A stretch of DNA of 64,000 bases from Rhodospirillales bacterium (GCA_016699855.1 CP064988.1:4244501-4308500), one strand, 5' to 3'. Positions 25,162 to 34,074 are shown, numbered from the stretch's first letter. Numbers and translations are program-made. Notes: a model not told the origin generated them from the sequence alone.

Positions 25162-26118
25162 TCAGGCGGCGGCGCGCCGGCGGGCGCCGGTCAGGGTGCC
25201 GCCGCGCATGAGGTGGCCGGGCAGGGGGCGGCGCACGACCGTCTCGGCGAGGCGTCCGCATTCGACCAGCGCCTCGAGATCGAGCCCGGTCTCGACGCCC
25301 ATCTCCGCGCACATGAACGCGAGGTCCTCGGTGCAGATGTTGCCGGCCGCGCCCTCGGTCGCGGCGAACGGGCAGCCGCCCAGCCCGCCGATCGAGGCGT
25401 CGAACTTCGTGACGCCCATGCGCAGCCCGGCGTAGGCGCTGGCCATGCCGATGCCGCGGGTGTCGTGCAGATGCAGCGAGATCTCGAGATCGGGCCAGCG
25501 CTCGCGGATCGCGCCGATGGCGCCCTCGACGCGCGCCGGCGTCGCCCAGCCCATCGCGTCGGTCAGCTTCACGCCGACCAGGCGCAGGCCCAGCAGCTCC
25601 GCCTCGTCCATCAGCTGGCCGACGCGCGCCACGATCTTCGCCGGCGGGATGTCGCCCTCGTAGTTGCAGCCGAAGGCGCCCAGCACGATGCCCCAGTCGA
25701 CCGGCACGTCGTTGGCCTTGAACAGCGGCATCCACGCCCGCTGCTCGACCAGCGCGTCGTCGACCGACTTGCCGACGTTCTTGCGCGAGAAGGTGTCGGA
25801 CGCGGTGATGCGCAGCGATCCATGGACGTCGAGCGGGCCGCGCAGCGCGCGCTCGAGGCCCTGGAGATTGAGGAACAGCGCGCTGTAGCCGACACCGGGC
25901 TTGCGCCGGATCGCGGCCGCGACGTCCTCGGCGTCGGCCATCTGCGGCACCCGTTTCGGATTGACGTAGGAGACGCAGGCGATGCGCTCCAGCCCGGTCT
26001 CGGCCAGCGCCTCGATCAGCCTGACCTTGTCGGCCAGCGGAATGCCGGCGGGCTCCGACTGGATGCCCTCGCGCGGGCCTTCCTCGTCGATGGACACGCG
26101 TTTCGGCAGGTCGGACAT
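25162..26118 (-). CDS. Hydroxymethylglutaryl-CoA lyase-like enzyme (DRE-TIM family)
   Basis: A 318-residue TIM-barrel lyase of the HMG-CoA lyase group, which splits 3-hydroxy-acyl-CoA compounds such as HMG-CoA into acetyl-CoA and acetoacetate; citramalyl-CoA lyases belong to the same fold. Motifs are DEEGPREGIQSE (metal/proton Arg and Asp region), LHLHDTRGIGMASAY (metal His pair), GGLGGCPFAA with the catalytic Cys, and GAAGNICTEDL. The start at 26118 has GGAGACC upstream. It is the likely second enzyme of a pathway with the CoA-transferase at 18.6-19.8 kb: activate, then cleave. A terminator hairpin separates it from tctA. Confidence 0.9.
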   Translation of the reverse strand: MSDLPKRVSIDEEGPREGIQSEPAGIPLADKVRLIEALAETGLERIACVSYVNPKRVPQMADAEDVAAAIRRKPGVGYSALFLNLQGLERALRGPLDVHGSLRITASDTFSRKNVGKSVDDALVEQRAWMPLFKANDVPVDWGIVLGAFGCNYEGDIPPAKIVARVGQLMDEAELLGLRLVGVKLTDAMGWATPARVEGAIGAIRERWPDLEISLHLHDTRGIGMASAYAGLRMGVTKFDASIGGLGGCPFAATEGAAGNICTEDLAFMCAEMGVETGLDLEALVECGRLAETVVRRPLPGHLMRGGTLTGARRRAAA

Positions 26119-26168
26119 GGCGGTCTCCGGGCTGGGGCCGTCAGCATATCGCCTGCGTCCGCCAGCAG

Positions 26169-26193
26169 AAAGGGGAAGCGTCGCCGCTTCCCC
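26169..26193 (-). terminator. Intrinsic terminator after tctBA
   Basis: GGGGAAGCG (26172-26180) pairs with CGCTTCCCC (26185-26193), a perfect 9-bp stem with a 4-base loop. Read on the minus strand it is followed by a short TTT run at 26169-26171. It lies 30 bp beyond the tctA stop and should at least partly separate tctBA from the lyase gene downstream. Confidence 0.7.
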
Positions 26194-26222
26194 TCGTGTC
26201 TCGCCGCCGCCGTCGCGGGCGA

Positions 26223-27728
26223 TCAGCCGTCGTCCTGGAACGCTTCTTCGCGCTTCTTCCGGAAATTCGGCAGCACCATGATGATGAGCAGGACGGAGGT
26301 CACGGCCAGCAGACCGGCGCTGATCGGCCGGGTCACGAACACCGTCGCGTCGCCGCGCGACAGCAACATGGCGCGCCGGAAGTACTCCTCCATCTGCGGT
26401 CCCAGCACGAGGCCGAGCAGGAACGGCGCGCCCTCGCCGCCGAGCTTGAGGAAGATGTAGCCGATCACGCCGAACAGCCCGACCATCATCACGTGGAAGG
26501 TCGAGTTCTGCAGGCTGTAGGCGCCGATGCAGCAGAACAGCAGGATCGACGGATAGAGGAACCGGTAGGGCACCGTCAGCAGGCGCACCCAGATGCCGAT
26601 GAGGGGCAGGTTGATGATGACCAGCATGGCGTTGCCGACCCACATCGAGGCGATCATGCCCCAGAACAGGTCCGGCTTCTTGGTCATCACCTCGGGACCC
26701 GGCTGGATGCCCTGGATGATCATGGCGCCGACCATCAGCGCCATGACGGCGTTGGACGGGATGCCGAGCGTCAGCATCGGGATGAACGACGTCTGGGCCG
26801 CCGCGTTGTTGGCCGCTTCCGGCGCCGCCACTCCGGCGACCGCGCCCTTGCCGAACTCCTCCGGGTGTTTCGAGAGCTTTTTCTCGAGGGTGTAGGCCGA
26901 GAACGCGCCCAGGGTCGGACCGCCGCCCGGCAGCACGCCCAGCAGCGATCCGAGCGTGGTGCCGCGCAGGACCGCGGGGATCGCCTGCCGGATCTCGTCG
27001 CGCGTCGGCCACAGGCTGTCGATGCGCATCGCCCCGACCGTGCGGTTGATGCGCTTCTCGAGGTTGGCGATGATCTCGGCGATGCCGAACAGGCCCATCG
27101 CGATCGGCGCGAAGTCGATGCCGTCGCTGAGCTCGGGGATGTTGAACGTGAAGCGCTGCGCGCCGGTGTTCACGTCCGTGCCGATCAGGCCGACCAGCAG
27201 GCCGAGGAACACCATCGAGATCGCCTTGATCACCGAGCCGCTGGCGAGGACCACGGCGGCGACGAGGCCGAGCGCCATCAGCGAGCAGTATTCGGCCGGC
27301 CCGAATTTCTGCGCCATCGCCGTCAGCGCCGGCGCGAACAGCACGATCAAGATCGTGCCGACCGTGCCGGCGAAGAACGAGCCGACCGCCGAGATCGACA
27401 GCGCCGCGCCGGCGCGGCCCTTCTGCGCCATCTTGTAGCCGTCGAGCGCCGTCACGACGGACGAGGCCTCGCCCGGCAGGTTGACGAGGATGGCGGTGGT
27501 CGAGCCGCCGTACTGCGCGCCGTAGTAGATGCCGGCCAGCATGATCAGCGCCGAGGTCGGCGGTAGATGGAACGTCAGCGGCAGCAGCATCGCGATCGTC
27601 GCCACCGGCCCGATGCCCGGCAGCACGCCGATCAGCGTGCCGACGACGCAGCCGATCAGGCAGTACAGCAGGTTCTGGAACGTGAGCGCGATGCTGAAGC
27701 CGAGGACGAGGTTGTCGAGGACTTCCAT
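26223..27728 (-). CDS. tctA: Tripartite tricarboxylate transporter permease TctA
   Basis: A 501-residue large membrane subunit of a TctCBA system, which imports di- or tricarboxylates using an ion gradient. About 11-12 hydrophobic spans are seen. Family blocks are IGCVVGTLIGVLPGIGPVATIAMLLPLTF near 25-55, GIYYGAQYGGSTTAIL, GEASSVVTALDGY, and the second-half GVLPGGGPTLGAFSAY with EKKLSKHPEEFGKGA and GVAAPEAANNAAAQTSFIPML. The start at 27728 lies 1 bp after the TctB stop, so the two are translationally linked. A terminator-like hairpin follows the gene. Confidence 0.93.
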   Translation of the reverse strand: MEVLDNLVLGFSIALTFQNLLYCLIGCVVGTLIGVLPGIGPVATIAMLLPLTFHLPPTSALIMLAGIYYGAQYGGSTTAILVNLPGEASSVVTALDGYKMAQKGRAGAALSISAVGSFFAGTVGTILIVLFAPALTAMAQKFGPAEYCSLMALGLVAAVVLASGSVIKAISMVFLGLLVGLIGTDVNTGAQRFTFNIPELSDGIDFAPIAMGLFGIAEIIANLEKRINRTVGAMRIDSLWPTRDEIRQAIPAVLRGTTLGSLLGVLPGGGPTLGAFSAYTLEKKLSKHPEEFGKGAVAGVAAPEAANNAAAQTSFIPMLTLGIPSNAVMALMVGAMIIQGIQPGPEVMTKKPDLFWGMIASMWVGNAMLVIINLPLIGIWVRLLTVPYRFLYPSILLFCCIGAYSLQNSTFHVMMVGLFGVIGYIFLKLGGEGAPFLLGLVLGPQMEEYFRRAMLLSRGDATVFVTRPISAGLLAVTSVLLIIMVLPNFRKKREEAFQDDG

Positions 27729-27729
27729 C

Positions 27730-28242
27730 TCACCACACTCCGCCGAGGATGCGGATGTTCATCTTCAGGCCGAACTTGAAGATGACCAGGCAGATGATCG
27801 TCAGCACGACGCAGGAGCCGATCGTCTCCTTGAGCTTGAACTCGTTGCCGCCGAGCGCCGCGAGGAACACCAGCGCGACCAGCGCCGGGATCAGGCCGGA
27901 GACCGGATTCTCCCAGCGCGGCAGACCCTTCACGAACCAGCCGACCATCGACGGGATGTTGTCCGCCTCCAGCAGCGTGCCGAACGCGAGGACTCCGAGC
28001 GTGATCATGAGGATCGGCTTCCACAGCCCGGTGTCGATGCGGTCGCTCCCCGCGACCAGCGCCTTCACGGCGATGACGAGTCCGAGGAAGATCAGGATGC
28101 CGCTGAGCATGCGTGGCACGTAGCCCGGCCCCATGCGCACGCCGGTGCCGACGTTCAGATGCCAACCAAAGGACAAGGCCGCCAGCCCGAGCCCGATGAA
28201 CATCGCGCCGGCAAGGAAATCCTTGCTTGTGAAACGATCCAC
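27730..28242 (-). CDS. tctB: Tripartite tricarboxylate transporter small permease TctB
   Basis: A 170-residue small membrane subunit. It has four hydrophobic spans (near 8-30, 42-62, 80-100 and 140-165), with the typical GTGVRMGPGYVPRML motif after the first and a hydrophilic loop around WENPVSG. The start is GTG at 28242, with GGGGAGG 5 bp upstream; the frame is open further 5' but without a family match. It is the promoter-proximal gene of the tctBA pair. The probable receptor, TctC, is at 17568-18560 rather than adjacent. Confidence 0.88.
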   Translation of the reverse strand: MDRFTSKDFLAGAMFIGLGLAALSFGWHLNVGTGVRMGPGYVPRMLSGILIFLGLVIAVKALVAGSDRIDTGLWKPILMITLGVLAFGTLLEADNIPSMVGWFVKGLPRWENPVSGLIPALVALVFLAALGGNEFKLKETIGSCVVLTIICLVIFKFGLKMNIRILGGVW

Positions 28243-28420
28243 GCACGCCTCCCCGTCACGGCCGACCGGCCGCCAAACACGTTCGCGCGAAGCCCCCCCG
28301 CGTCGCCGGACAGCGCCAGCGTTACGCGCCGCACCATACATGATTTCGGAGTCGGCCCAAGCGTGAATTTCCGTTCATACGACGTCCTTGGAGCGGCCTG
28401 TTGCGCCGGGACGCGCCGCG

Positions 28421-29223
28421 TCAGAGACCAGCCGCCGCGGCGCCCATGCGCGCCGCCACCAGCGCGAGGACGACGACGAGGACGCGCCTGAGCACCGCCG
28501 GTGACGCCCGCCCCGAGAGCCAGCGGCCGAGCGGCGCGGCCATGGCGGCGGCGGCCGCGACGACACCGCCGGCGTAGGGGTCGACCAGACCGACCGCGTG
28601 CGCCGGCGCGCCCGCCGCCGGCGTCGCGATACAGAAGAGCGCCGCGCCCACGGCGCCGACGGCGGCCGTGATCGGCGCCGTCGTGCCGACCGCGCCGGCC
28701 AGCGGTTGGCGCATCGCCGCGAGGACCGGCACCGCGAGGGTGCCGACGCCGACGCCCAGCGCGCCCGCGATCGCGCCGATGACGGAGGGTGGTCGCGGCG
28801 ACGCCAGCCGGTCAGCGGATCCATCGGCCGCCCGGTCCCGCCGGGGACGAGCAACCGCACCGCGAGGACGGCGGCGACCAGCGCGAAGAACCCGGCGAGC
28901 GGACGCGTCGGCGCGAGCGGCGCCAGCAGCGCGCCCGCCACCGCGCCGGCGAGCGCCCACGGCAGCCACGCCGCGAGCAGGTGGCGGTCGATGTTGCCGG
29001 CGCGGCCGTGCGCGAACGCGGCCGACAACGCCGCCGCCGCCACCGTCGCCTGCGCCGTGCCGACCGCGAGCGGCAGCGCCACCGGCCCGGGGACGCCCTG
29101 CGCGGCGTACAGGCCGAGCAGGACGGGCACGACGACGATGCCGCCGCCGATGCCGACGAGTCCCGCCAGCAGACCGGTGGCGGCGCCGGTCGCGAGGAGC
29201 AGCGGCATCGAGTCGAGGGGCAT
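28421..29223 (-). pseudogene. TauE/SafE (TSUP) family membrane exporter, frameshifted
   Basis: TSUP-family transporter, usually moving sulfite, sulfoacetate or other organosulfur anions across the inner membrane. The first half (start 29223) shows the signature GLLAGLVGIGGGIVVVPVLLG and several membrane spans up to about residue 135. At about 28790-28815 the frame breaks. The second half, with the family repeat VIGAIAGALGVGVGTLAVPVL and two or three more spans, continues in another frame to the stop at 28421. One missing base explains it. Joined length is about 267 residues, as expected. Unless corrected or bypassed, only half a transporter is made. Confidence 0.82.
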
Positions 29224-29334
29224 GCGCGGCGGGGTCCGTTCGGGCGCGGCGGGGATCGGCCGGATTTCGTGCGGCTCCGAAACTAGTCTATCGTCGCGCG
29301 CGGCGCGAGGCGGCGAGGACGACGGGAGGCCGGC

Positions 29335-30222
29335 ATGCTGCGGACGGACCAGATCGAGGCGTACCGGCGCGACGGCTATCTCGTCGTGCCCGGGGTGATC
29401 CGCGGCGAGACGCTCGCGACCCTGCGCCGCCTCACGGACGAGCTCGTGGCCGCCGCCCGCGGCGTGCGCGAGAACGACGAGCTGTACGATCTCGAGCCGA
29501 GCCACACGCCGGAAATGCCGCGCGTGCGGCGGCTGAAGCCGGCGATGTTCAAGCGCCACGCCTTCTTCGGCGAGCTGACGCGCGACCCCGCCATCACCTC
29601 GTTGCTGGCGCCGCTGCTGGGTCCCGACATCCGCCTGCACGGCGGCAAGCTCAACATGAAATCGGCCGCCTACGGTTCGCCGGTGGAGTGGCACCAGGAC
29701 TGGGCGTTCTATCCGCACACCAACGACGACGTGCTGGCGACCGGCATCTACCTCGACGATTGCGATAGCGCCAACGGCCCGCTGCTGGTCGTGCCCGGCA
29801 CGCACCGCGGCCCGACCTGGAACCACCACGCCAACGGCCGCTTCTGCGGCGCGATGGATCCTGCCGTCTGCGCCGTCGACTTCGCCACCGCCGTGCCGCT
29901 CACCGGCCCCGCCGGCTCGATGACGATCCACCATGCGCGCCTGGTGCATGGATCGGCGCTCAACACCTCGAACCGCACGCGCCGGCTGCTGCTGCACGAG
30001 TACGCCGCCGGCGACGCCTGGCCGTTGATGGGCGTGAAGGATCTCGAGGAGTTCGATTCGCGGATGGTGCTCGGGAGACCGACGCTCGAACCGCGCGTGG
30101 CCGCGGCGCCGGTGCGCATGCCGCTGCCGGCCGCCGCCAACCAGGGGTCGATCTACGAGAACCAGCGCGCCGCGTCCGGCCGCTTCTTCGAGACCTACGA
30201 GGCGCGGCGCGCGGCCGGCTGA
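29335..30222 (+). CDS. Phytanoyl-CoA dioxygenase family protein
   Basis: A 295-residue PhyH-type Fe(II)/2-oxoglutarate oxygenase. It starts MLRTDQIEAYRRDGYLVVPG, the standard PhyH opening. Iron ligands are His120 and Asp122 (WHQDWAFYPHTN) and His205 (LVHGSALNTSNRTRRLL); Arg215/217 would bind the 2-oxoglutarate carboxylate. The SANGPLLVVPGTHRGP segment is also typical. Bacterial members hydroxylate varied substrates including acyl-CoAs, ectoine and secondary metabolites. Neighbours (phosphotransferase, TetR, acyl-CoA synthetase) favour a lipid-like substrate, but that is inference. Confidence 0.9.
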   Translation: MLRTDQIEAYRRDGYLVVPGVIRGETLATLRRLTDELVAAARGVRENDELYDLEPSHTPEMPRVRRLKPAMFKRHAFFGELTRDPAITSLLAPLLGPDIRLHGGKLNMKSAAYGSPVEWHQDWAFYPHTNDDVLATGIYLDDCDSANGPLLVVPGTHRGPTWNHHANGRFCGAMDPAVCAVDFATAVPLTGPAGSMTIHHARLVHGSALNTSNRTRRLLLHEYAAGDAWPLMGVKDLEEFDSRMVLGRPTLEPRVAAAPVRMPLPAAANQGSIYENQRAASGRFFETYEARRAAG

Positions 30223-30316
30223 CGGGGTGGCGGCGCGGTTGCGTTGGGTCGGCGCGCGACGCACACTCCCGCGCCGCGGCGTTCGCGCCGGGGCGGCGGG
30301 ATAGTGGAGCGCGGGA

Positions 30317-31384
30317 ATGGCCGGTCGCGGCGCGGAGTTCATCGGCACGATGGCGGTGCAGGACAAGCACCGCTTCGACGTGGCGTCGCTGGAGCGCTAC
30401 ATGGCGGCGCATGTCGACGGATTCCGCGCGCCGGTGCGCGTCGAGCAGTTCCGCGGCGGCCAGTCCAACCCGACCTACAAGCTGATCGACGGCGGCGGGC
30501 GCCAGTACGTGCTGCGGCGCAAGCCGCCGGGCAAGCTGCTGCCGTCGGCGCACGCCGTCGACCGCGAGTTCCGCGTCATCTCGGCGCTGAACCGCACCGA
30601 CGTGCCGACGCCGCGCGCCTACGCGTTGTGCGAGGACGAGTCGGTCGTCGGCACGCCGTTCTACATCATGGAGTTCTGCGACGGCCGCGTGCTGTGGGAC
30701 CCGCTGCTGCCTGACGTCGAGGGGTCCGGCCGCCGCGCCATCTACGAGGCCAAGATCGATACGCTCGCGCGCCTGCACAAGGCCGACTACAAGGCGCTCG
30801 GCCTGGAGGATTTCGGCCGGCCCGGCAGCTACGTCGTGCGCCAGATCAAGCGCTGGGGCGGCCAGTACAAGGCGTCCGAGAGCGAGCGCATCGATGAGAT
30901 GGACAAGCTGCTCGAATGGCTGCCGGCGAACGCGCCGGCGACCGACGAGACCACCATCGTCCACGGCGACTACCGCCTCGACAACATGATCTTCGACCGC
31001 GACGGGCCGCGCGTGCTGGCGGTGATCGACTGGGAGATATCGACGCTGGGCGACCCGCTGGCCGAGCTCAGCTACCTCTGCATGATCTACCGCATGCCCC
31101 AGGCGCAGGGCGGTCTGGCCGGCGTCGACCTCGCCGCGCTCGGTCTGCCCGACGAGGCCGAGATGTACGCGATGTACGGCGCCCGCACCGGCCGGCGCGA
31201 CATCCCGCATCTCGACTACTACATGATCTACAACATCTTCCGCGTCGCCTGCATCCGGCAGGGCGTCTACGCCCGCTCGCTCGACGGCACCGCGTCGAAC
31301 CTGCGCGCCGCCGAGTCGGGCAAGCTGGTGCGGCCCAACGCCGAGCTGGCGTGGTCGCTGGCCGCGCGGCTCGGCGCGCGCTGA
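30317..31384 (+). CDS. Aminoglycoside phosphotransferase-like (APH) family protein, acyl-CoA metabolism type
   Basis: A 355-residue kinase-fold protein of the group often fused to or adjacent to acyl-CoA dehydrogenases (ACAD10/11-like), thought to phosphorylate 4-hydroxy-acyl-CoA type substrates. Motifs are FRGGQSNPTYKL as the nucleotide loop, the LRRKP Lys (69), the catalytic loop HGDYRLDN (216-223), and DWE (238-240) as the metal Asp block. GGAGCGCGGGA precedes the ATG. An in-frame ATG at 30350 is a possible alternative start. A TetR gene follows after 100 bp, suggesting local control of fatty-acid use. Antibiotic resistance is not implied. Confidence 0.88.
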   Translation: MAGRGAEFIGTMAVQDKHRFDVASLERYMAAHVDGFRAPVRVEQFRGGQSNPTYKLIDGGGRQYVLRRKPPGKLLPSAHAVDREFRVISALNRTDVPTPRAYALCEDESVVGTPFYIMEFCDGRVLWDPLLPDVEGSGRRAIYEAKIDTLARLHKADYKALGLEDFGRPGSYVVRQIKRWGGQYKASESERIDEMDKLLEWLPANAPATDETTIVHGDYRLDNMIFDRDGPRVLAVIDWEISTLGDPLAELSYLCMIYRMPQAQGGLAGVDLAALGLPDEAEMYAMYGARTGRRDIPHLDYYMIYNIFRVACIRQGVYARSLDGTASNLRAAESGKLVRPNAELAWSLAARLGAR

Positions 31385-31483
31385 GCGGCCGCCGTTTGCC
31401 TCCGACGCCCGCATTCGTATAAATTGCCGTTCACGACGCGGCGCGGAACGACCGTGTCGAGAGGCATCCGGGGAAAGGACGAC

Positions 31484-32122
31484 ATGGTGGCCCGACGGCC
31501 GACGCAGACGAAGGCGGCGCCCGCGAGCGCGCGTCCCGCGCCTCCCGCCGAGCAGATCGAGGCGGCGGCGTTCGACCTCTTCGCCCGGCAAGGCTACCAC
31601 GTCACCACGGTGCGCGACGTCATGCGCGCGTGCGGATTGACGCAGGGCGCGCTCTACAACCATTTCGCGTCCAAGGACGAGCTGCTCTCGACCATCATCC
31701 GCTCGACCCAGAGCGGGCTGGAGCGGGAATGCCTCGAGGCGATCCGCTCGGCCGGCGCCGATCCGGCGGCGCAGCTGCGCGCCTTCGTGCGCACCTACGT
31801 GCTGCGCCACACGCGTCGGCGGGTCGAGGCCGTGGTCGCCAACCGCGAGTTCGAGTGGCTCGACGCCCAGCGCCAGAGCGAGATCCGCGCCAGCCGCCGC
31901 CGCATCCGCGACCTGCTCGTCGGCATGCTGCGCGCCGGGCGTGCCTCGGGCGCCTTCCGCGCGCCCGCCAAGGACCGCGACGACCTGAAGATCCTCGCCA
32001 TGGCGATCCTGAACCAGGCGACCTACGTGTCGCAGTGGTACGCCGAGGGCGGCCCGTTGTCGGCCGACGACGTCGCGGACCTGCACGCCGACATGGCCCT
32101 GAACATGGTCGGCGCGCCCTGA
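31484..32122 (+). CDS. TetR/AcrR family transcriptional regulator
   Basis: A 212-residue TetR-type repressor. The DNA-binding helix-turn-helix is in the N-terminal third (FDLFARQGYHVTTVRDVMRACGLTQGALYNHFASKDELL). The rest is a helical ligand domain with no recognisable small-molecule signature. AAAGGACGAC lies before the ATG at 31484; a longer frame reading is rejected for lack of a ribosome-binding site. It stands between the APH-like gene (same strand) and the acyl-CoA synthetase (convergent), so it may sense an acyl-CoA. No operator palindrome is obvious in the 100 bp upstream. Confidence 0.9.
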   Translation: MVARRPTQTKAAPASARPAPPAEQIEAAAFDLFARQGYHVTTVRDVMRACGLTQGALYNHFASKDELLSTIIRSTQSGLERECLEAIRSAGADPAAQLRAFVRTYVLRHTRRRVEAVVANREFEWLDAQRQSEIRASRRRIRDLLVGMLRAGRASGAFRAPAKDRDDLKILAMAILNQATYVSQWYAEGGPLSADDVADLHADMALNMVGAP

Positions 32123-32159
32123 GGGCGTTGGCGCGTTCCGTTAGGCCGCGGCGCGCCGC

Positions 32160-33758
32160 TCAGTCGAGCAGGCGGGCGGCCATCTCGCGCAGGCGGGCGC
32201 GCTGGATCTTCGGACCGTTGGCGCTCGGCGTCGTGGGGAACGCCTCCACGGCGACCACGCGCGCCGGCGTCTTGAAGTTCGCCAGCCCGCGCCGGCAATG
32301 CTCGATCAGCGCCGCCTCGTCGATCGCCGCGCCGTTCTCGGCGACCACGAACGCCACCGCGCGCGTGCCGGCGACATGCGTGGCGCCCACCACCTGCGCG
32401 CCGGCCACCGAGGGGTGCGTCTGTAGGTGCGCCTCGATCTCGGCGGGGTTGACCAGGAATCCCGCCAGCCGCAGCACGTCGCCCATGCGGCCGAGGAACA
32501 CGAAGCCGCCGTCGTCCGTCGTGTGGCCGAGATCGCCGGTGCGCAGATAGCGGTCCTCGGTGAACGCCGCCGCCGTGGCCTCGGCGTCGCCGTAGTAGCC
32601 GACCATCAGCGACGGTCCCAGCAGCTCCAACTCGCCCGGCTGGCCCGGCGGCAGCAGCTCGCCGCTTTCCGGGTCGCGCGTCCGCGCGTTGGCCAGCGGC
32701 GAGACCGGCCGGCCGCCGCCCAGCGCGCGGATCGCCGGATCCTCGTCGAGGTTCCAGCGCGCGAACAGCGCCTGGACCTCGCTCATCCCGTACAAGCCGA
32801 TCATCGTCAGCCCGCGCGCCGCCGCGCGCGCCGGCATGTCGGCCAGCGCCGGATTGAAATTGGCGAAGCCGTAGAGGCCGACCGACGGGAACGGCCGCTC
32901 GCCCGGGACCGCGTCGAGCAGCCGCTCGGCCATGTCGTCGCCGCCGAACAGCGCCGTCGGCCTGTGCTTGGCGATCAGGCGGACCGCCTCCTCGACGTCG
33001 AACGACTCCTGCAGCACCAGCGGTTTGCCCGCCGCCCACGCCGACATCGCGACGTTGAAGCCGAACACGCCGCACATCGGCAGCCAGCCGAACGCGACCG
33101 TCTCCGGCGCGGTGAAGCCGAAGGCGCGCGCCACGCGCAGGTTGTGCGCCATGACGGCGCCCTGGCGGTGCAGCACGAATTTCGGCGCCTTGGTCGTGCC
33201 CGAGGTCGTGAAGATGTTGCAGCCCATGGCCGGACCGGCATGCGACTCGTCCATGGCGGCCGAACCTAGCAGCGCCTCGAACGGCACCCGCCGCAGCCGT
33301 TCGATCGCCGGTGGCGCGGCGCCCTCGTCGCCGACGGTCACGACAGCGCGCAGATGCGCCAGCGCCGCCGGGTCGATCTCCGCCAGGATGCCGAGGAAGT
33401 CGATGCGCTTGAAGTTCGGCGCGCAGGCCAGCACGGTCGCGCCGGAGCGGTGGACGATGTCCGCCACCTCGACGGCGCGGAACCGCGTGTTGACCGACAC
33501 CACGATGGCGCCGAGCCGGGCGCAGGCGAATTGCAGGATCGGCCACGCCGGCACGTTCGGCAGCCACAACGCGACCCGGTCGCCGGGGCCGACGCCCAGC
33601 GCGCGCAGCCCGCCGGCGGCGCGCGCCGCGAGGTCCTCCAGCCGCGCCCAAGTGTACGTGGCGCCGCCATGGAAGAACGCCGGCGCCGCCGGGTTGGCGG
33701 CGGCGTTGTTGGCGAGCAGGCCGACGAGGTCGTCGGCGATCGGGCGGCGGGTCGACAT
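32160..33758 (-). CDS. AMP-dependent acyl-CoA synthetase/ligase
   Basis: A 532-residue ANL-superfamily enzyme: ATP plus a carboxylic acid gives an acyl-adenylate, then an acyl-CoA. The phosphate loop TSGTTKAPK, the GMSEVQALF block, the RTGDLGHTTDDGGFVFLGRMGD hinge and the C-terminal SANGPKIQRARLRE region (catalytic Lys) are all present. The phosphate loop carries Ala where many relatives have Gly. The ATG at 33758 has no strong ribosome-binding site, so the start is the least certain part. It faces the rpmJ promoter region. The chain length or aromatic nature of the acid cannot be told. Confidence 0.9.
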   Translation of the reverse strand: MSTRRPIADDLVGLLANNAAANPAAPAFFHGGATYTWARLEDLAARAAGGLRALGVGPGDRVALWLPNVPAWPILQFACARLGAIVVSVNTRFRAVEVADIVHRSGATVLACAPNFKRIDFLGILAEIDPAALAHLRAVVTVGDEGAAPPAIERLRRVPFEALLGSAAMDESHAGPAMGCNIFTTSGTTKAPKFVLHRQGAVMAHNLRVARAFGFTAPETVAFGWLPMCGVFGFNVAMSAWAAGKPLVLQESFDVEEAVRLIAKHRPTALFGGDDMAERLLDAVPGERPFPSVGLYGFANFNPALADMPARAAARGLTMIGLYGMSEVQALFARWNLDEDPAIRALGGGRPVSPLANARTRDPESGELLPPGQPGELELLGPSLMVGYYGDAEATAAAFTEDRYLRTGDLGHTTDDGGFVFLGRMGDVLRLAGFLVNPAEIEAHLQTHPSVAGAQVVGATHVAGTRAVAFVVAENGAAIDEAALIEHCRRGLANFKTPARVVAVEAFPTTPSANGPKIQRARLREMAARLLD

Positions 33759-33862
33759 GGATCGTTGGTAGCGCGGCCCCCCGCGCGGCGTCCATACGCG
33801 ATACCGACGGGGTAGGGATGCCGTCGCGGCGGCGCCCCGGCGGTCCGGCGGGGATTCGCCCG

Positions 33863-33891
33863 TTGACAGCGGGGAGGGCCCCCCGTATATC
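33863..33891 (+). promoter_or_regulatory. Sigma-70-type promoter of rpmJ
   Basis: A consensus -35 box TTGACA (33863-33868), a 17-bp spacer, and a -10 box TATATC (33886-33891). It is the best promoter match in the window and lies 58 bp upstream of the rpmJ ATG, inside the gap that separates rpmJ from the divergent acyl-CoA synthetase. Confidence 0.75.
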
Positions 33892-33910
33892 CCCGGCCCA
33901 TCGGTTTCCA

Positions 33911-33931
33911 CCCCGGCGCGGCCGGGGTTTT
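33911..33931 (+). promoter_or_regulatory. Terminator-like hairpin in the rpmJ leader
   Basis: CCCCGGC (33911-33917), loop GCG, GCCGGGG (33921-33927), then TTTT. It lies in the predicted 5' untranslated region, between the promoter and the ATG at 33949. It looks like a short intrinsic terminator and could allow attenuation of L36 synthesis. A structural coincidence in GC-rich DNA is possible. Confidence 0.45.
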
Positions 33932-33948
33932 CGTTTGGAATCAAGGCC

Positions 33949-34074
33949 ATGAAAGTCCGCTCGTCGCTCAAGACGATCAAGACCCGCCACAAGGCCTGCC
34001 GCGTCGTGCGCCGCAAGGGCCGGGTTTACGTGATCAACAAGACCAACCCGCGCTTCAAGGCGCGCGCCGGCTGA
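33949..34074 (+). CDS. rpmJ: 50S ribosomal protein L36
   Basis: A 41-residue protein starting MKVRSSLKTIKTRHKACRVV and ending INKTNPRFKARAG. This is the alphaproteobacterial L36 pattern: RHK/RRKGRVYVINKTNPRFK, without the four-Cys zinc ligands of the zinc-binding form (only one Cys remains). It is a component of the large ribosomal subunit, near the peptidyl-transferase region. It stands alone with its own promoter and a strong terminator, as is usual for this form outside the spc operon. Confidence 0.96.
   Translation: MKVRSSLKTIKTRHKACRVVRRKGRVYVINKTNPRFKARAG

Noticed and set aside
30317..31384. Aminoglycoside-resistance gene
   Set aside because: The protein is of the acyl-CoA-associated APH-like group, next to lipid-type genes; nothing supports antibiotic modification.
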